Assembly: GCA_016712035.1 (NCBI GenBank)
Contig: JADJRT010000008.1
Coordinates: forward strand, 109,501-173,500
Length of the DNA stretch: 64,000 bases
Reading direction: 5' to 3'
Source of the DNA: Flammeovirgaceae bacterium
Lineage (GTDB): Bacteria > Bacteroidota > Bacteroidia > Cytophagales > Cyclobacteriaceae
Positions 8,621 through 18,646 of the stretch are shown here, piece by piece. Below the pieces are notes generated by a model, which saw only the letters and a program-made list of their open reading frames with translations, was not told the origin of the DNA and made no database searches. Both the position numbers and the translations under genes were made by a program. How positions within the stretch are numbered: the first letter of the stretch is position 1; each line of letters opens with the position of its first letter.

Positions 8621-9748
8621 ATGAAATTGGAGTATAAAAATATACCTGTAAACGAACCATTGCTCGATGGTAACGAGAAAAAATATCTCAACCAATGTAT
8701 CGATACGGGTTGGATTTCTTCAGAGGGCCCTTTTATTAAGGAGTTTGAAGAGAAGATGGCCAAACAAGTTGGTCGAAAATATGGAATAGCAGTATCAAAC
8801 GGCTCTGTTGCCATTGATGCAGCAATTTTAGCACTTGGCATCGGGAAGAATGATGAAGTAATTATGCCAACCTTTACCATTATCTCGTGTGCTGCGGCCA
8901 TTGTAAGAGTGGGAGCAAAGCCTGTTCTGGTTGATTGTAATGCGGATGACTGGAATATGAATGTGACTCAGATTGAGTCGAAAATAAGTGCCAAAACAAA
9001 AGCTATTATGGTAGTTCATATTTATGGATTACCGGTTGATATGAATGCCATTATTGCTGTTGCTGAGAAACATGGATTAATGATTATTGAGGATGCTGCT
9101 GAACAGCATGGACAATACTATGGTGGCAAGCCGATAGGGTGCTTTGGAGATATTAGCACATTCAGCTTTTATCCCAATAAACATATTACAACGGGTGAAG
9201 GCGGCATGATTGTGACGAATGATGAGCGCTTGGCTGATAAATGTCGATTACTTCGCAATCTTTGTTTCATTCCGGAAAAGAGATTTCTTCATCATGAGTT
9301 GGGATTCAATTTAAGAATGACCAATCTGCAAGCAGCGCTGGGTCTGGCTCAATTAGAACGCCTCGATGAATTTATTTCAATCAACCGAAAGATGGGCAAG
9401 AAATATAGTTCGATATTAAAAACAGTTGCGGGCATTACATTACCATTAGATAGAAATAATGATGCTGAAAATATCTACTGGGTTTATCCCATTGTTTTGA
9501 ATGACTCTATATCGTTTGATGCAGAGGTTGCAATGAAAAAACTCGGTGAAAGAAAAATTGGCACCCGTCCTTTTTTCTGGCCTATGCACGAGCAGCCGGT
9601 GTTTCATAAAATGGGATTGTTTGTGGGTGAAAAATATCCTGTGGCAGAAAGAGCAGCCCGAAGAGGCTTATACTTACCCAGTGGGATGGCATTAAAGACA
9701 GAGGATATTGATATCGTATGCGATGCTGTTAAGGAAATATTAATGTAA
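8621..9748 (+). CDS. GDP-perosamine synthase-like aminotransferase
   Basis: This 375-residue DegT/DnrJ/EryC1 enzyme has IPVNEPLLDGNEKKYL at the start, GWISSEGPFIKEFE, EDAAEQHGQYYGGK and the PLP lysine in SFYPNKHITTGEGGM. The YPNKxITTGEGG form and the N-terminal pattern match perosamine synthases, which aminate GDP-4-keto-6-deoxymannose at C4 using glutamate. The upstream gmd supplies that substrate. It is the second of three DegT-type aminotransferases in the window. The SAM methyltransferase starts 6 bp after its stop. Family is certain; GDP-perosamine as product is a strong inference. Confidence 0.85.
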   Translation: MKLEYKNIPVNEPLLDGNEKKYLNQCIDTGWISSEGPFIKEFEEKMAKQVGRKYGIAVSNGSVAIDAAILALGIGKNDEVIMPTFTIISCAAAIVRVGAKPVLVDCNADDWNMNVTQIESKISAKTKAIMVVHIYGLPVDMNAIIAVAEKHGLMIIEDAAEQHGQYYGGKPIGCFGDISTFSFYPNKHITTGEGGMIVTNDERLADKCRLLRNLCFIPEKRFLHHELGFNLRMTNLQAALGLAQLERLDEFISINRKMGKKYSSILKTVAGITLPLDRNNDAENIYWVYPIVLNDSISFDAEVAMKKLGERKIGTRPFFWPMHEQPVFHKMGLFVGEKYPVAERAARRGLYLPSGMALKTEDIDIVCDAVKEILM

Positions 9749-9753
9749 AGAAA

Positions 9754-10536
9754 ATGAGCGACAATTTTCAGTTTGATGTGTATGCGGCTTTTTATGATCT
9801 TCTTTATAAAGACAAAGATTATAAGGGTGAGTCTGATTACATCGATACCTTGATTCAAAAGTTTTTGAACAAAGAAAAGCGCAAAACCTCATTGCTGGAT
9901 CTTGCCTGTGGTACGGGTAAACATTTATTCGAATTGGAGGCGAATGGATATGCCATGCTCTCAGGTAGTGATATTTCAAAATCGATGATTGAAATAGCAA
10001 ACAAGAATAAGAAGGCGAATAGCAAGGATATCACGTTTTATGATTACTCTTTTCAGGAGTCCAATAAAATTAGCCAGAAGTTCGATGTAGTAATTTCTAT
10101 GTTCTCTGCTATGAATTATCTTACCTCGTATGCTGATCAAAGTAAAACGTTGTTTAATATACACACCTTGTTAAATCATGAAGGCATTTTCATTTTTGAC
10201 TACTGGAATGGCTGTGCGGTAACAGAAAGTTACTCTCCGGTAAAGGTCCTTAAGAAGAAACAGGATGATGCAGAGATTATCCGCATTTCTGAAACCACTC
10301 TTGATTTAATTAGTCAGAGTGCAACCGTAAAGTTTACCTGCAATTTTATTAAGAGCAATCAGCGATTAGCAGATTTTGTAGAAACTCACTATTTACATTA
10401 CTATTATTTTTCAGAAATAAGAAATCTTCTTGCTTCACATGGTTTTGAAATACTTCATATTTCACCCTTTATGCATATGGAGAAACCTGTAACACCGCAG
10501 GAATGGAATATCAGTATAGTAGCAAAAAAAATTTAG
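9754..10536 (+). CDS. class I SAM-dependent methyltransferase
   Basis: This 260-residue protein has SAM motif I in LLDLACGTGKHLFELE (about residues 47-62), the acidic post-I residue in SGSDISKSMIE, and motif IV-like FDVVISMFSAMNYL. The fold is that of methyltransferase domain 25/11 proteins. Its place directly after a perosamine-type aminotransferase suggests methylation of a sugar or of a sugar-linked group during polysaccharide synthesis. Substrate and target atom cannot be told from sequence. The following gene starts 4 bp after its stop. Confidence 0.75.
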   Translation: MSDNFQFDVYAAFYDLLYKDKDYKGESDYIDTLIQKFLNKEKRKTSLLDLACGTGKHLFELEANGYAMLSGSDISKSMIEIANKNKKANSKDITFYDYSFQESNKISQKFDVVISMFSAMNYLTSYADQSKTLFNIHTLLNHEGIFIFDYWNGCAVTESYSPVKVLKKKQDDAEIIRISETTLDLISQSATVKFTCNFIKSNQRLADFVETHYLHYYYFSEIRNLLASHGFEILHISPFMHMEKPVTPQEWNISIVAKKI

Positions 10537-10540
10537 CATT

Positions 10541-11626
10541 GTGCGGGTTCGGATAATTTCATATGAGGATGTGAACGCATGGATACTAGGGAAATTTGCC
10601 CGTAAACTAAATGAAGAGCTTGTTAAACTTGGGGTCGATTCAGACATTAGTGGCAGTGCTGACCCTGCAGCTGACATCAATCATCACATAATTTATTTGG
10701 GTTACAGTCCAACAACAGGAAATCAAAGTGATTCATTGATGGTTACCCATATTGATGATTTTAGAAAATTGAATCTATTAAAAAAGCAACTACAAGTAGC
10801 ACGCGTTGGTATTTGTATGTCAAAACCTTTGATGAATGATTTGATAACAGGGGGCATTCTTGCTGAAAAACTATGTTACATTAATCCCGCGCACGATGGT
10901 GTTATTACTGTGAAACCTTATATTATTGGAATAACAAGTCAAGTGAAGCCGGATGGTTGTAAGCGCGAACATTTACTTGCCCAACTATCAGAACATATCT
11001 CACCTCAACTTTTTAGATTTAAAATAATGGGATCTGGCTGGGAGTCAATTATCTCTGCCATGCAAAAGAAGGGATTTGAGGTAACTTATTTTTCAGATTT
11101 TAATTACGAGGAATATGTGAACCTTATCCCATCTCTTGATTATTACCTGTACATGGGGCAGGATGAAGGATCAATGGGAACAATTGATGCGCTTGCAGCA
11201 GGAGTAAAAACCATAGTGACCCCTCAGGGATTCCATTTAGATGCTGAGAGAGGAATTACCCATCCCTTTAATTCATTAGAGGATCTTATTGCTGTTTTTA
11301 AATCACTTGCAGCCGAAAGAAGTATGCTTGTCCATTCAGTTTCAAGCTGGACGTGGAGTGATTATGCTATAAAGCATTTAGAGGTTTGGAAGTATTTGAT
11401 CAATCCTAACACAGAAAGTGCAGAAATAAATGGTAAGTATAATGATGGATTGTTTTCTCTTTTAAATAAGGATCAACTAAACCGAGAGAAAAAACTATTG
11501 AATTATAGAGTAGCATTGTACAAAGGGGCTTGGAAAAGAACATGGTATAAAATAAGAGTTGGCTTTTCGGACTTTGAGTCCTTTAAAAAAAAATCAAAAA
11601 GTTTTATTAGAAATCTTACCAAATAG
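10541..11626 (+). CDS. GT-B-like putative glycosyltransferase
   Basis: This 361-residue soluble protein starts at a GTG codon. The N-terminal part (MRVRIISYEDVNAWILGKFA) and the region DYYLYMGQDEGSMGTIDALAAGVKTIVTPQGFHLD resemble the C-terminal acceptor/donor half of GT-B glycosyltransferases. There, an acidic residue before a small-residue loop binds the nucleotide sugar. No close named family was recognised. It sits among glycosyltransferases of the polysaccharide locus, so a role in chain assembly is likely. The C-terminal 60 residues are basic. Confidence 0.55.
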   Translation: MRVRIISYEDVNAWILGKFARKLNEELVKLGVDSDISGSADPAADINHHIIYLGYSPTTGNQSDSLMVTHIDDFRKLNLLKKQLQVARVGICMSKPLMNDLITGGILAEKLCYINPAHDGVITVKPYIIGITSQVKPDGCKREHLLAQLSEHISPQLFRFKIMGSGWESIISAMQKKGFEVTYFSDFNYEEYVNLIPSLDYYLYMGQDEGSMGTIDALAAGVKTIVTPQGFHLDAERGITHPFNSLEDLIAVFKSLAAERSMLVHSVSSWTWSDYAIKHLEVWKYLINPNTESAEINGKYNDGLFSLLNKDQLNREKKLLNYRVALYKGAWKRTWYKIRVGFSDFESFKKKSKSFIRNLTK

Positions 11627-11665
11627 ATTCCTTTAGCTTAATAATTTAGTCTGTTAATTCGTAAA

Positions 11666-12781
11666 ATGCCCGAGAGACCAAAGCTTTTATTTCTTATTCC
11701 AGACTTAGGATTAGGAGGTTCGCAAAAAGTGCTATCCGTCTTATTAAGGAACTTAACAAAGGGAAAATTTGATATATCGTTATGTGTTTTAATTGAGCCG
11801 GGGGTTTTTTTTGACTCAGTTCCTGATGAAGTTCATAAGATTAATCTTCGAATTTCCAGAGTAAGATATTCAGCATGGGGGATATATAAAGTCATAAGAA
11901 GAACACAACCAGACTTGGTGTTTGTATTTGATGTTAATCATTTAAATCTTTTTGTTGGTATTATTTCTTTTTTTCTTTCGAGAAAAATTAAATATGTAAC
12001 GCGCGAAGCAGTTGTATTGAGCACCTTCATTGACAATTATCCAAAGTATAAAAGATTTCTTTGGGGCCTTTATAGATTCTCTTTTACTCGGTTTAACCTT
12101 ATAATTTGCCAATCGTTTTACATGAGAGATGATTTGATTAAAAACTTTCGTGTTCCAAGTAAAATGATCCGGGTAATAAATAATCCACTTGAGGTGAAAC
12201 GAATTCTTGATAATTCAAAAGAGCAAATTTCTACTGAAAAGAAGGCAGGATTTAATATAGTTGCTGTTGGTCGGATTGTATATGTTAAAGGATTTGACTT
12301 GTTGATTGAATCTCTAAATCTTATTAAGAATTTAAATTTTCATTTAACAATTATTGGTGAGAAGACCCCTGAAAACCCAGGATATAAAGACTATATTATT
12401 TCCTTAATAGAAAAGTATAACCTTGATGAAAACATTTCTTTTGTTGGCTACACGATAAACCCTCATAAGCATATTGCGAATAGTGACTTGCTGGTAATTT
12501 CATCGCGTACGGAAGCGTTTTCTAATGTTGCTATAGAGGCTAATGCATTGGGTGTGCCAGTAGTTGCATTTAACAGTCCTGGGGGTATGGCTGAAATTAT
12601 TGAAGAAGGGGTAAATGGTTGGTTGGTGACAAGCGGAGACATTAAGTCTTTGGCAAAAACTATATTCGCGGTTTCTCAATTAAAAATTAATAGTCAGGAA
12701 ATTGCAAGATACACTAAGAAAAGATATGATGCTCCGTTCATCATCCCGCAATATGAACAAGCAATAACTGAGGTGTTATAG
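11666..12781 (+). CDS. glycosyltransferase family 4
   Basis: This 371-residue GT-B enzyme has the glycine-rich N-terminal loop LLFLIPDLGLGGSQKVL, the central domain linker VAVGRIVYVKGFDLLIES, and the nucleotide-sugar site SSRTEAFSNVAIEANALGVPVVAF with the EX7E-type glutamates. GT4 enzymes transfer a sugar from a nucleotide donor with retention of configuration, at the cytoplasmic membrane face. It is one of two adjacent GT4 genes, so each probably adds one residue of the repeat unit. Donor and linkage are unknown. Confidence 0.88.
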   Translation: MPERPKLLFLIPDLGLGGSQKVLSVLLRNLTKGKFDISLCVLIEPGVFFDSVPDEVHKINLRISRVRYSAWGIYKVIRRTQPDLVFVFDVNHLNLFVGIISFFLSRKIKYVTREAVVLSTFIDNYPKYKRFLWGLYRFSFTRFNLIICQSFYMRDDLIKNFRVPSKMIRVINNPLEVKRILDNSKEQISTEKKAGFNIVAVGRIVYVKGFDLLIESLNLIKNLNFHLTIIGEKTPENPGYKDYIISLIEKYNLDENISFVGYTINPHKHIANSDLLVISSRTEAFSNVAIEANALGVPVVAFNSPGGMAEIIEEGVNGWLVTSGDIKSLAKTIFAVSQLKINSQEIARYTKKRYDAPFIIPQYEQAITEVL

Positions 12782-12853
12782 AAGATTAGTTTTAATGCTA
12801 GTTTTACTCACATCAAGCAAATGCAAAATCAGTATTCTTTAGTTTAAACAATC

Positions 12854-13963
12854 ATGTCTAGTAAAAAGCCGAAAATACTAATCGTAGGACAGACTCCTCC
12901 ACCACACAATGGCCAATCTATAATGATTAAGAAAATAGTCGATGGTGTGTATAACACTATTCAGGTGTTTCATGTGAGAATGGCATTTTCAAAAAGTATA
13001 AATGAAACGGGCAATGTAAGTGTTTTAAAGGCCTTTCATTTGATAAAGGTAGTGCTGCTTATTATCTATTATAAATTTCGGTTTGGAATTGATGTTTTAT
13101 ACTATCCTCCTTCAGGGCCTAGTAAGACAGCCTTTTACAGAGACGCGATTTTGCTTGTAATAGCTCGTTTGTTTTTTAATAGGGTATGTTTTCATTTTCA
13201 TGCTGCCGGAACCTCAGAATTGTATCCGAATTTGAATGCACCTTTAAGACTTTTGTTCCGTCAAGCTTACTTTCATGCTGATTTGGGAATTAGACTTTCC
13301 GTCCTAAGCACAAATGACTCATTACTGATGAAGGTAAAAAGAGAATTTATTATTCCATATGGAATAGAAGACGCAACGCAATTCATCGATCATCCAAAAA
13401 AGGATGATAATCAAATTGTATTGCTATATGTCGGTTTATTATCCGAGTCAAAGGGGGTGTTAAGAATGATAAAGGCATGCAAGCTTTTGAAAGAAAGAAA
13501 AATTGAATTTAGCGCTATTTTTGTTGGTGAGTTTAAATCAGATTCATTTGAACAAATAGTGCGTAATGCTATTGATGCTTTTGAGTTGAATGGCATAGTA
13601 AAGTTTATGGGAGTGCTTGTTGGAGAGGATAAATTTAAGGTTTTTTCATCTTCTGATATATTTTGTTTTCCGAGTTTTTATGAAGCGGAAAGCTTTCCAG
13701 TAGTTTTACTAGAAGCATGTTGTTTTTCTTTACCCATTGTATCAACTTCATGGAGAGGAATACCATCAATTGTGGAAGACGGGAAAAATGGATTTTTAAT
13801 ATCAAAACCAGATATTGTAGCTTTAGCTGACAGGCTAGAAATACTTATTAGGGATAAGGGATTGCGAACTAAAATGGGGAATACGTCAAGAGATATTTTT
13901 TGCTCACGTTACACTATTAGTAAGTATTATGAGAATATTGAGCATGCCCTGTATTCAATTTAA
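12854..13963 (+). CDS. glycosyltransferase family 4
   Basis: This 369-residue GT-B protein has an N-terminal ILIVGQTPPPHNGQSIMIKK loop, the linker LLYVGLLSESKGVLRMIKA and the donor site FPSFYEAESFPVVLLEACCFSLPIVST. It matches GT4 in length and order of motifs. The gene lies between another GT4 and a Wzy-like polymerase and reads in the same direction, so a role in repeat-unit assembly is inferred. The donor sugar could be any of the UDP-, dTDP- or GDP-sugars made by this locus. Confidence 0.88.
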   Translation: MSSKKPKILIVGQTPPPHNGQSIMIKKIVDGVYNTIQVFHVRMAFSKSINETGNVSVLKAFHLIKVVLLIIYYKFRFGIDVLYYPPSGPSKTAFYRDAILLVIARLFFNRVCFHFHAAGTSELYPNLNAPLRLLFRQAYFHADLGIRLSVLSTNDSLLMKVKREFIIPYGIEDATQFIDHPKKDDNQIVLLYVGLLSESKGVLRMIKACKLLKERKIEFSAIFVGEFKSDSFEQIVRNAIDAFELNGIVKFMGVLVGEDKFKVFSSSDIFCFPSFYEAESFPVVLLEACCFSLPIVSTSWRGIPSIVEDGKNGFLISKPDIVALADRLEILIRDKGLRTKMGNTSRDIFCSRYTISKYYENIEHALYSI

Positions 13964-13978
13964 TTTTATAAAAAGCGC

Positions 13979-15385
13979 ATGTCAGTTGCCATAAAATCAT
14001 CAAGATTGTTCAATTATGAAGATCCTTACTATGAGGGCTTTGTCTTTTCTCTTATAATAGGTTGGCTTCCTTTTAAACTGATGGCGTATATCGCGCCATT
14101 CCTGTTTGTACTTTGGTTTATTCTGCGTTCCAGATCAGGTAGTACTTTAATCAGAACAGTATTAATTGTTCTTATCTTTCTTTTTTTTCTATTTTTTTAT
14201 TCAGTGCTTTATTCCTTCTCTAGCGAAAAATTTATTATTCAGAATGCTTTTTTATCTTTTCTCACATACGGTTCATTTTTGATTTTCTTAGTACTCCCTA
14301 ACAAAGTCGGAAACCCGAAATCTATTTCTAAATATTTTAGATTAATCAAGTTGGTAATTTTGGTAGAATCTTTTTTGGGGATAGTCCAAGTAGTTCTATT
14401 TACACTAACAGCAGGTGTTAATTTTGATTTGTCCACTGGGGATGTTGTTCAGGGATCTCTGAATCCACTTTCATTCCTTAATCCGGGAGGTAATTTCAAT
14501 AATCAAATTTATACATGCAACTTAATCATGCTCTTGATTTTTTATGTCCCTTATGCAATTAGTAATAAAAGAAATCTTTGGGTTTGTTTTATAGGAGTTG
14601 TTGCCATATTACTTGCTTCAGTATGGCATCTTTTAATTGCGATAGTGTTGGCCATGGCCATTATCTTTTTCTTCTTTAAAAGAACGTATATTGTTTATAG
14701 TAAAAAATTTGTCCTAGCTGGATTGTTTTCTCTTTGTATTTTTTCGCTCACAATCATTATTCAACCTAAAAACTTTTCCTTAATATCCCATTATTATAGT
14801 AAAATTCAAAACTTTGAATCACCCAAGGCGATAGTGGCCCATAGTTCATTAACTCAATTGCCAAAGGAATATCCGTTTGTTTTTATCGTTGGGCTAGGAC
14901 CTGGTCAATACGAAAGTCGAGCAGGCCTAATTGGGACGGGCAAGTATTTTGGAGATTTTTCCAATCCAACTAAACTTCCAGTGTTGGTTGCTCGTTCGAG
15001 CAAAGCGTTCGATCAATACATCTATCCCAAATGGTATGAAGTAGCTACGAATCCAGATCAGTATGGGAATTCGACCATGTCCAGACCTTTTTTTTCAATG
15101 TTATCAATCATAATTGAATTTGGTTTTTTATTTTTTGTCTTACTAATTGTGCTTGTTGGTATCGAAATATTTGGTCTGCGAAAAATTGGTTTATCATCCT
15201 CAAATCTATTGGGTAGGTTTTATTCGTTTTCATGCGCAATTGTAATTGTTTTTTTGGCAATCATAAGTTTATTTGAGAATTACCTGGAAGTAGCTCATGC
15301 TATTTTTGTTGGTTTGTTGCTGCTTAAATATTTTTTGGGATATACTAAGAATAATATCCAACATCAAACTAACACGAATGGCTGA
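13979..15385 (+). CDS. Wzy-like O-antigen/capsule polymerase, multi-spanning membrane protein
   Basis: This 468-residue protein has about 10-12 hydrophobic segments and one large hydrophilic loop at residues 270-370, which carries charged residues and aromatic positions (AFDQYIYPKWYEVATNPDQYG). Topology and length fit polysaccharide polymerases, which join lipid-linked repeats in the periplasm. Sequence identity of this family is low, so the call rests on topology and context. Its stop overlaps the start of the WecG-type gene by 8 bp (ATGGCTGA). Two more ligase-like genes follow at 16145 and 17404. Confidence 0.7.
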   Translation: MSVAIKSSRLFNYEDPYYEGFVFSLIIGWLPFKLMAYIAPFLFVLWFILRSRSGSTLIRTVLIVLIFLFFLFFYSVLYSFSSEKFIIQNAFLSFLTYGSFLIFLVLPNKVGNPKSISKYFRLIKLVILVESFLGIVQVVLFTLTAGVNFDLSTGDVVQGSLNPLSFLNPGGNFNNQIYTCNLIMLLIFYVPYAISNKRNLWVCFIGVVAILLASVWHLLIAIVLAMAIIFFFFKRTYIVYSKKFVLAGLFSLCIFSLTIIIQPKNFSLISHYYSKIQNFESPKAIVAHSSLTQLPKEYPFVFIVGLGPGQYESRAGLIGTGKYFGDFSNPTKLPVLVARSSKAFDQYIYPKWYEVATNPDQYGNSTMSRPFFSMLSIIIEFGFLFFVLLIVLVGIEIFGLRKIGLSSSNLLGRFYSFSCAIVIVFLAIISLFENYLEVAHAIFVGLLLLKYFLGYTKNNIQHQTNTNG

Positions 15386-16148
15386 GTCACGAAAATTCCT
15401 AACAAGAAGGATAATATCGCTGGATTTACATCGAATTGATTATAAGCAGTGCCTGTAAACAATAATTTCAGTAAGCAAAGCCCGAACCCCAGCTTTTGTT
15501 TGCTTTGCCAATGTGCATATGACGATTGAAGGTTATTGGAGTATTGAATTTTCGAAACGTTTACAAAATGCATTTTTAGTATTGTCGGATGGAATGCCAC
15601 TTGTGAAGGCAATTCAATTTTTGTATTCCGAGAGGCAAGATAGAATAGCAGGTATGGATGTAATGCCCGATTTGCTAAAAATGGCTGAGATTAATAATTT
15701 GGGTGTTTTCTTTTTTGGCTCTACCGATAGTGAATTGAAACTCATAAGCAAAAAGATTTCTACTGAGTTTCCTCGATTGAAAATATCAGGTGTACTTTCC
15801 CCACCTTTTATGAAAGATTTATCAGATAGCAACTACTGTAAAATCATTAATGATTCAGGAGCAAATATTGTATTTGTTGCACTTGGTTGCCCAAAGCAAG
15901 AGAATTGGATGGCTTTAAATTCCCCTTTAATTAATAGTGTGCTATTAGGTGTAGGTGGAGCATTTCCTGTTTATGCAGGATTAGTGAGGAGGGCACCATT
16001 ATGGATGCAAAAATATTCACTCGAATGGGCTTTTAGATTAATCCAAGAACCCAAAAGAATGTGGAAAAGATACTTATCAACGAATTCAATATTTGTTTAT
16101 CTAATCTTAAAGGATTTTATAAAAGGCATTTTTAAGCATCAAAAATGA
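15378..16148 (+). CDS. WecG/TagA/CpsF-family glycosyltransferase with an in-frame stop
   Basis: This GT26 enzyme contains VLSDGMPLVKA, GCPKQENWM, GVGGAFPVYAG and RAPLWMQKYSLEWAFRL, all family signatures. Reading from the ATG at 15378, which overlaps the upstream stop, gives a full N-terminus (FLTRRIISLDLHRIDYKQCL), then TAA at 15456-15458, then a seamless continuation TIISVSKARTPAFVCFANVH. A glutamine codon is expected at the stop. Translation as given would have to begin near 15513 and would lose about 45 residues. Family members add ManNAcA-type or related sugars to the lipid-linked acceptor. Confidence 0.87.
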
Positions 16149-17404
16149 ATTGGTATAAAAGAAAATGGAATGAGTTGAATTATTTTCTTTTGATAGGTAT
16201 AGTAATTACTATGCCTTTTGGTGTTGCTTTAAAGCTAAATAATCTACTGGCTATTTTATTGTTTGCTCACTCTTTAAGTAGTCCATTATCTCTATCACAA
16301 GGATTTAAAAAATTGTTTTTGCCACTTTGCCTATTGTATGTGCTTTACATTATAGGGCTTTTTTACGCAAGCAATTTTAATCAAGCATTCTTTGATCTCG
16401 AAAAGAAAATTACCTTTTTATTATTTCCTCTGGCTTTGGCTAGGTCATCAAATCTGAATGGAAAATATTTTAGTAAAATATTGAATGGATTTTTAATAGG
16501 TTGTTTAGCTGCGTCAATCATATGTCTATTTGTTGCGGTATGGCGTTATAAATTGAGTCTCAATTCTGATGTGTTTTTTTATTACGAATTGACCGACATA
16601 ATTGCGATGCACCCTATTTATTTAGCCATGTACATATGTTTGGCGACTTTCATTTTTATATCAAACTGGTTAAAGAGGGTTAAACATTTTTCGTTTTTGA
16701 AAAATTCACTTTGTGTAATTGGCATTATTTATATGGGCTTGTTTCTTATTCTTTTATCAGCTCGAACTGAAATGTTGGCTTTCACCGTAATAATTGTAAC
16801 AGGATTAGTGATTTATGGTATTAAAAAGAAAAGAATACTACAAACTGCTTTAATTGTGATTTTATTCTTATCGTTTGTTTTTAGTTCAGCCCTGATTTTT
16901 CCTAATGTAAAAGATAGATTAAAGGAAGCCATAAATTACAAAGGCGAATATTCGATTGATAAGCAATGGGGAGGAAGGGCACTTCGATTTTTACAATGGG
17001 ATTGTTGTTTGGATGTTATAAAGAAAAATTTCCTTGTAGGTGTTGGAGGGGGAGATACACAGGATGAACTACAGAAGTGCTATATTGAGAAGGAGTATGG
17101 GCCTTTATTAATTTATGATGACCTACAATACAATGCTCATAATCAATATTTTGAAGTGATGATAGGATATGGAGTTATTGGATTATCTGTATTTTTAGCA
17201 TGTTTATTATTACCAGGTTTAATAGCCATTAAAGCAAATGAACCATTATTTTTAGCATTCGTAATTTTAATTGCAATAGGCTCTTTAACTGAGTCTATTC
17301 TTGAGCTGAACAAGGGAATAGTTTTCTTTTCTTTTTTCAGCTCTTTCTTTATCGCTCAAAGCTTTTCAAACAAAGAAACCGACAAAAAGAATGTGGGCTG
17401 CTAA
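16145..17404 (+). CDS. O-antigen ligase/polymerase-family membrane protein
   Basis: This 419-residue protein has about 11 hydrophobic segments and the Wzy_C/WaaL-type periplasmic loop containing LSARTEM, GGRALRFLQWD, VGVGGGDTQDEL and YNAHNQYFEVMIGYGVIGL. The histidine-asparagine motif after YNA is typical of O-antigen ligases. It overlaps the WecG-type gene by 4 bp and touches the next ligase-like gene at 17404. The protein either ligates finished chains to the acceptor or polymerises them. Sequence alone does not tell which. Confidence 0.8.
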   Translation: MNWYKRKWNELNYFLLIGIVITMPFGVALKLNNLLAILLFAHSLSSPLSLSQGFKKLFLPLCLLYVLYIIGLFYASNFNQAFFDLEKKITFLLFPLALARSSNLNGKYFSKILNGFLIGCLAASIICLFVAVWRYKLSLNSDVFFYYELTDIIAMHPIYLAMYICLATFIFISNWLKRVKHFSFLKNSLCVIGIIYMGLFLILLSARTEMLAFTVIIVTGLVIYGIKKKRILQTALIVILFLSFVFSSALIFPNVKDRLKEAINYKGEYSIDKQWGGRALRFLQWDCCLDVIKKNFLVGVGGGDTQDELQKCYIEKEYGPLLIYDDLQYNAHNQYFEVMIGYGVIGLSVFLACLLLPGLIAIKANEPLFLAFVILIAIGSLTESILELNKGIVFFSFFSSFFIAQSFSNKETDKKNVGC

Positions 17405-18627
17405 TGGTATTTAAATGCATGTTGAAAATTCGAGACACATATCGGTATTGGATAATTTATTTCTTTGTTTTCACTATTCCATTATCTCAATATTTTAGCG
17501 TTCGGATTCTTCTAATCTTGTTTGTGCTTACTTTATCCCTAGGCCTAAATCGATTTACGCTCTCTAATTTATTTAAAAACTCATGGGATATTTTGATTTA
17601 TATGTCAGTTCTGATTCTTGGACTTCTTTACACTTCAGACCTGACACAGGGACTTCGGGTATTGGAAACTAACTTTAGTTTTTTGGCCATACCCATTATC
17701 GTTAGTAGTCTTCAGCTTAACTCAAAGCAATTAAATAATCTATGGTTAGCCTTTATTTTAGGATTGTTAACAGCCTCTGCTATTTGTCTTTCCTTTGCGT
17801 TATTTTCATTCTTTCATGATCATGAATTAGGTCATTTTCTCTACTACGACCTTACCACTCCGATTGGTTTCCAACCTACCTATTTTGCGTACTACCTTTC
17901 ATTTGCAATTTGTTTATTACTGTATTCTCTGTTCTCAAACCAATTGGCGATATCCAGGCAAGTGACAATAGTGGGTATCTTTTTTATGTTCCTAATGTTA
18001 ATGCTCACGGCTAGCCGAACAGCTTATATTGGATTGCTATTTGTATTATCTTTTTTCATTCTCAAATTTTTATTTAATGAAACGGAAAGATCAAATAGAT
18101 GGATAGCCTTGTTTTCAGTATTTCTTTTGTTAGTGATGTTATTTGTTAATTATTTTGATCTAAACGGTTCATTAATGGGCTCTAGCGAAGGCACTGACTA
18201 TTGGGAACGATTTATCCTTTGGGAAGCTGCTATTCGGGCTAACCCAAACCCATTATTTGGCGTTGGAACGGGGGATTATAAAGCCATATTAAATCAATAC
18301 TATCAAGCACAGGGAATGACCCTCTTTGCAGATGAGAGTTATAATGCTCATAATGAATTTATCCAACTGTATTTTTCAAACGGAATTTTTGGTTTGCTGG
18401 CTCTATGTATCCTTATATGCAGGCCTCTTTATTTATCTTTTAAGGTTCAAAATTCTTTAGGGATACTTATTATTTTTCCATTCATTATTTATGGTATTAC
18501 CGAGGTATTTCTGGGACGATTCCAAGGTGTTGTTTTTTTTGTGTTTTGTCATCAACTTGTCATCACACAGTATTACTTGATTAAGCCCAAATTGTTTCTA
18601 GGCGAAGAAAGCACATTAAGTACTTGA
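17404..18627 (+). CDS. O-antigen ligase/polymerase-family membrane protein (tandem paralogue)
   Basis: This 407-residue multi-spanning protein is built like its upstream neighbour: LTASRTAYIG in a membrane segment, WERFILWEAAIRANPNPLFGVGTGDY and ESYNAHNEFIQLYFSNGIFGLLAL in the periplasmic loop. The shared motif order suggests an old duplication, although the sequences are well diverged. One of the pair may be the ligase and the other a polymerase. An alternative ATG at 17416 is possible; the first start overlaps the upstream stop by one base. Confidence 0.8.
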   Translation: MVFKCMLKIRDTYRYWIIYFFVFTIPLSQYFSVRILLILFVLTLSLGLNRFTLSNLFKNSWDILIYMSVLILGLLYTSDLTQGLRVLETNFSFLAIPIIVSSLQLNSKQLNNLWLAFILGLLTASAICLSFALFSFFHDHELGHFLYYDLTTPIGFQPTYFAYYLSFAICLLLYSLFSNQLAISRQVTIVGIFFMFLMLMLTASRTAYIGLLFVLSFFILKFLFNETERSNRWIALFSVFLLLVMLFVNYFDLNGSLMGSSEGTDYWERFILWEAAIRANPNPLFGVGTGDYKAILNQYYQAQGMTLFADESYNAHNEFIQLYFSNGIFGLLALCILICRPLYLSFKVQNSLGILIIFPFIIYGITEVFLGRFQGVVFFVFCHQLVITQYYLIKPKLFLGEESTLST

Positions 18628-18646
18628 TAATTGTTATGCCTTAGTT

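Noticed and set aside
10541..11626. A firm GT4 assignment
   Set aside because: Only the donor-site half resembles GT-B enzymes, and the EX7E motif is not clear.
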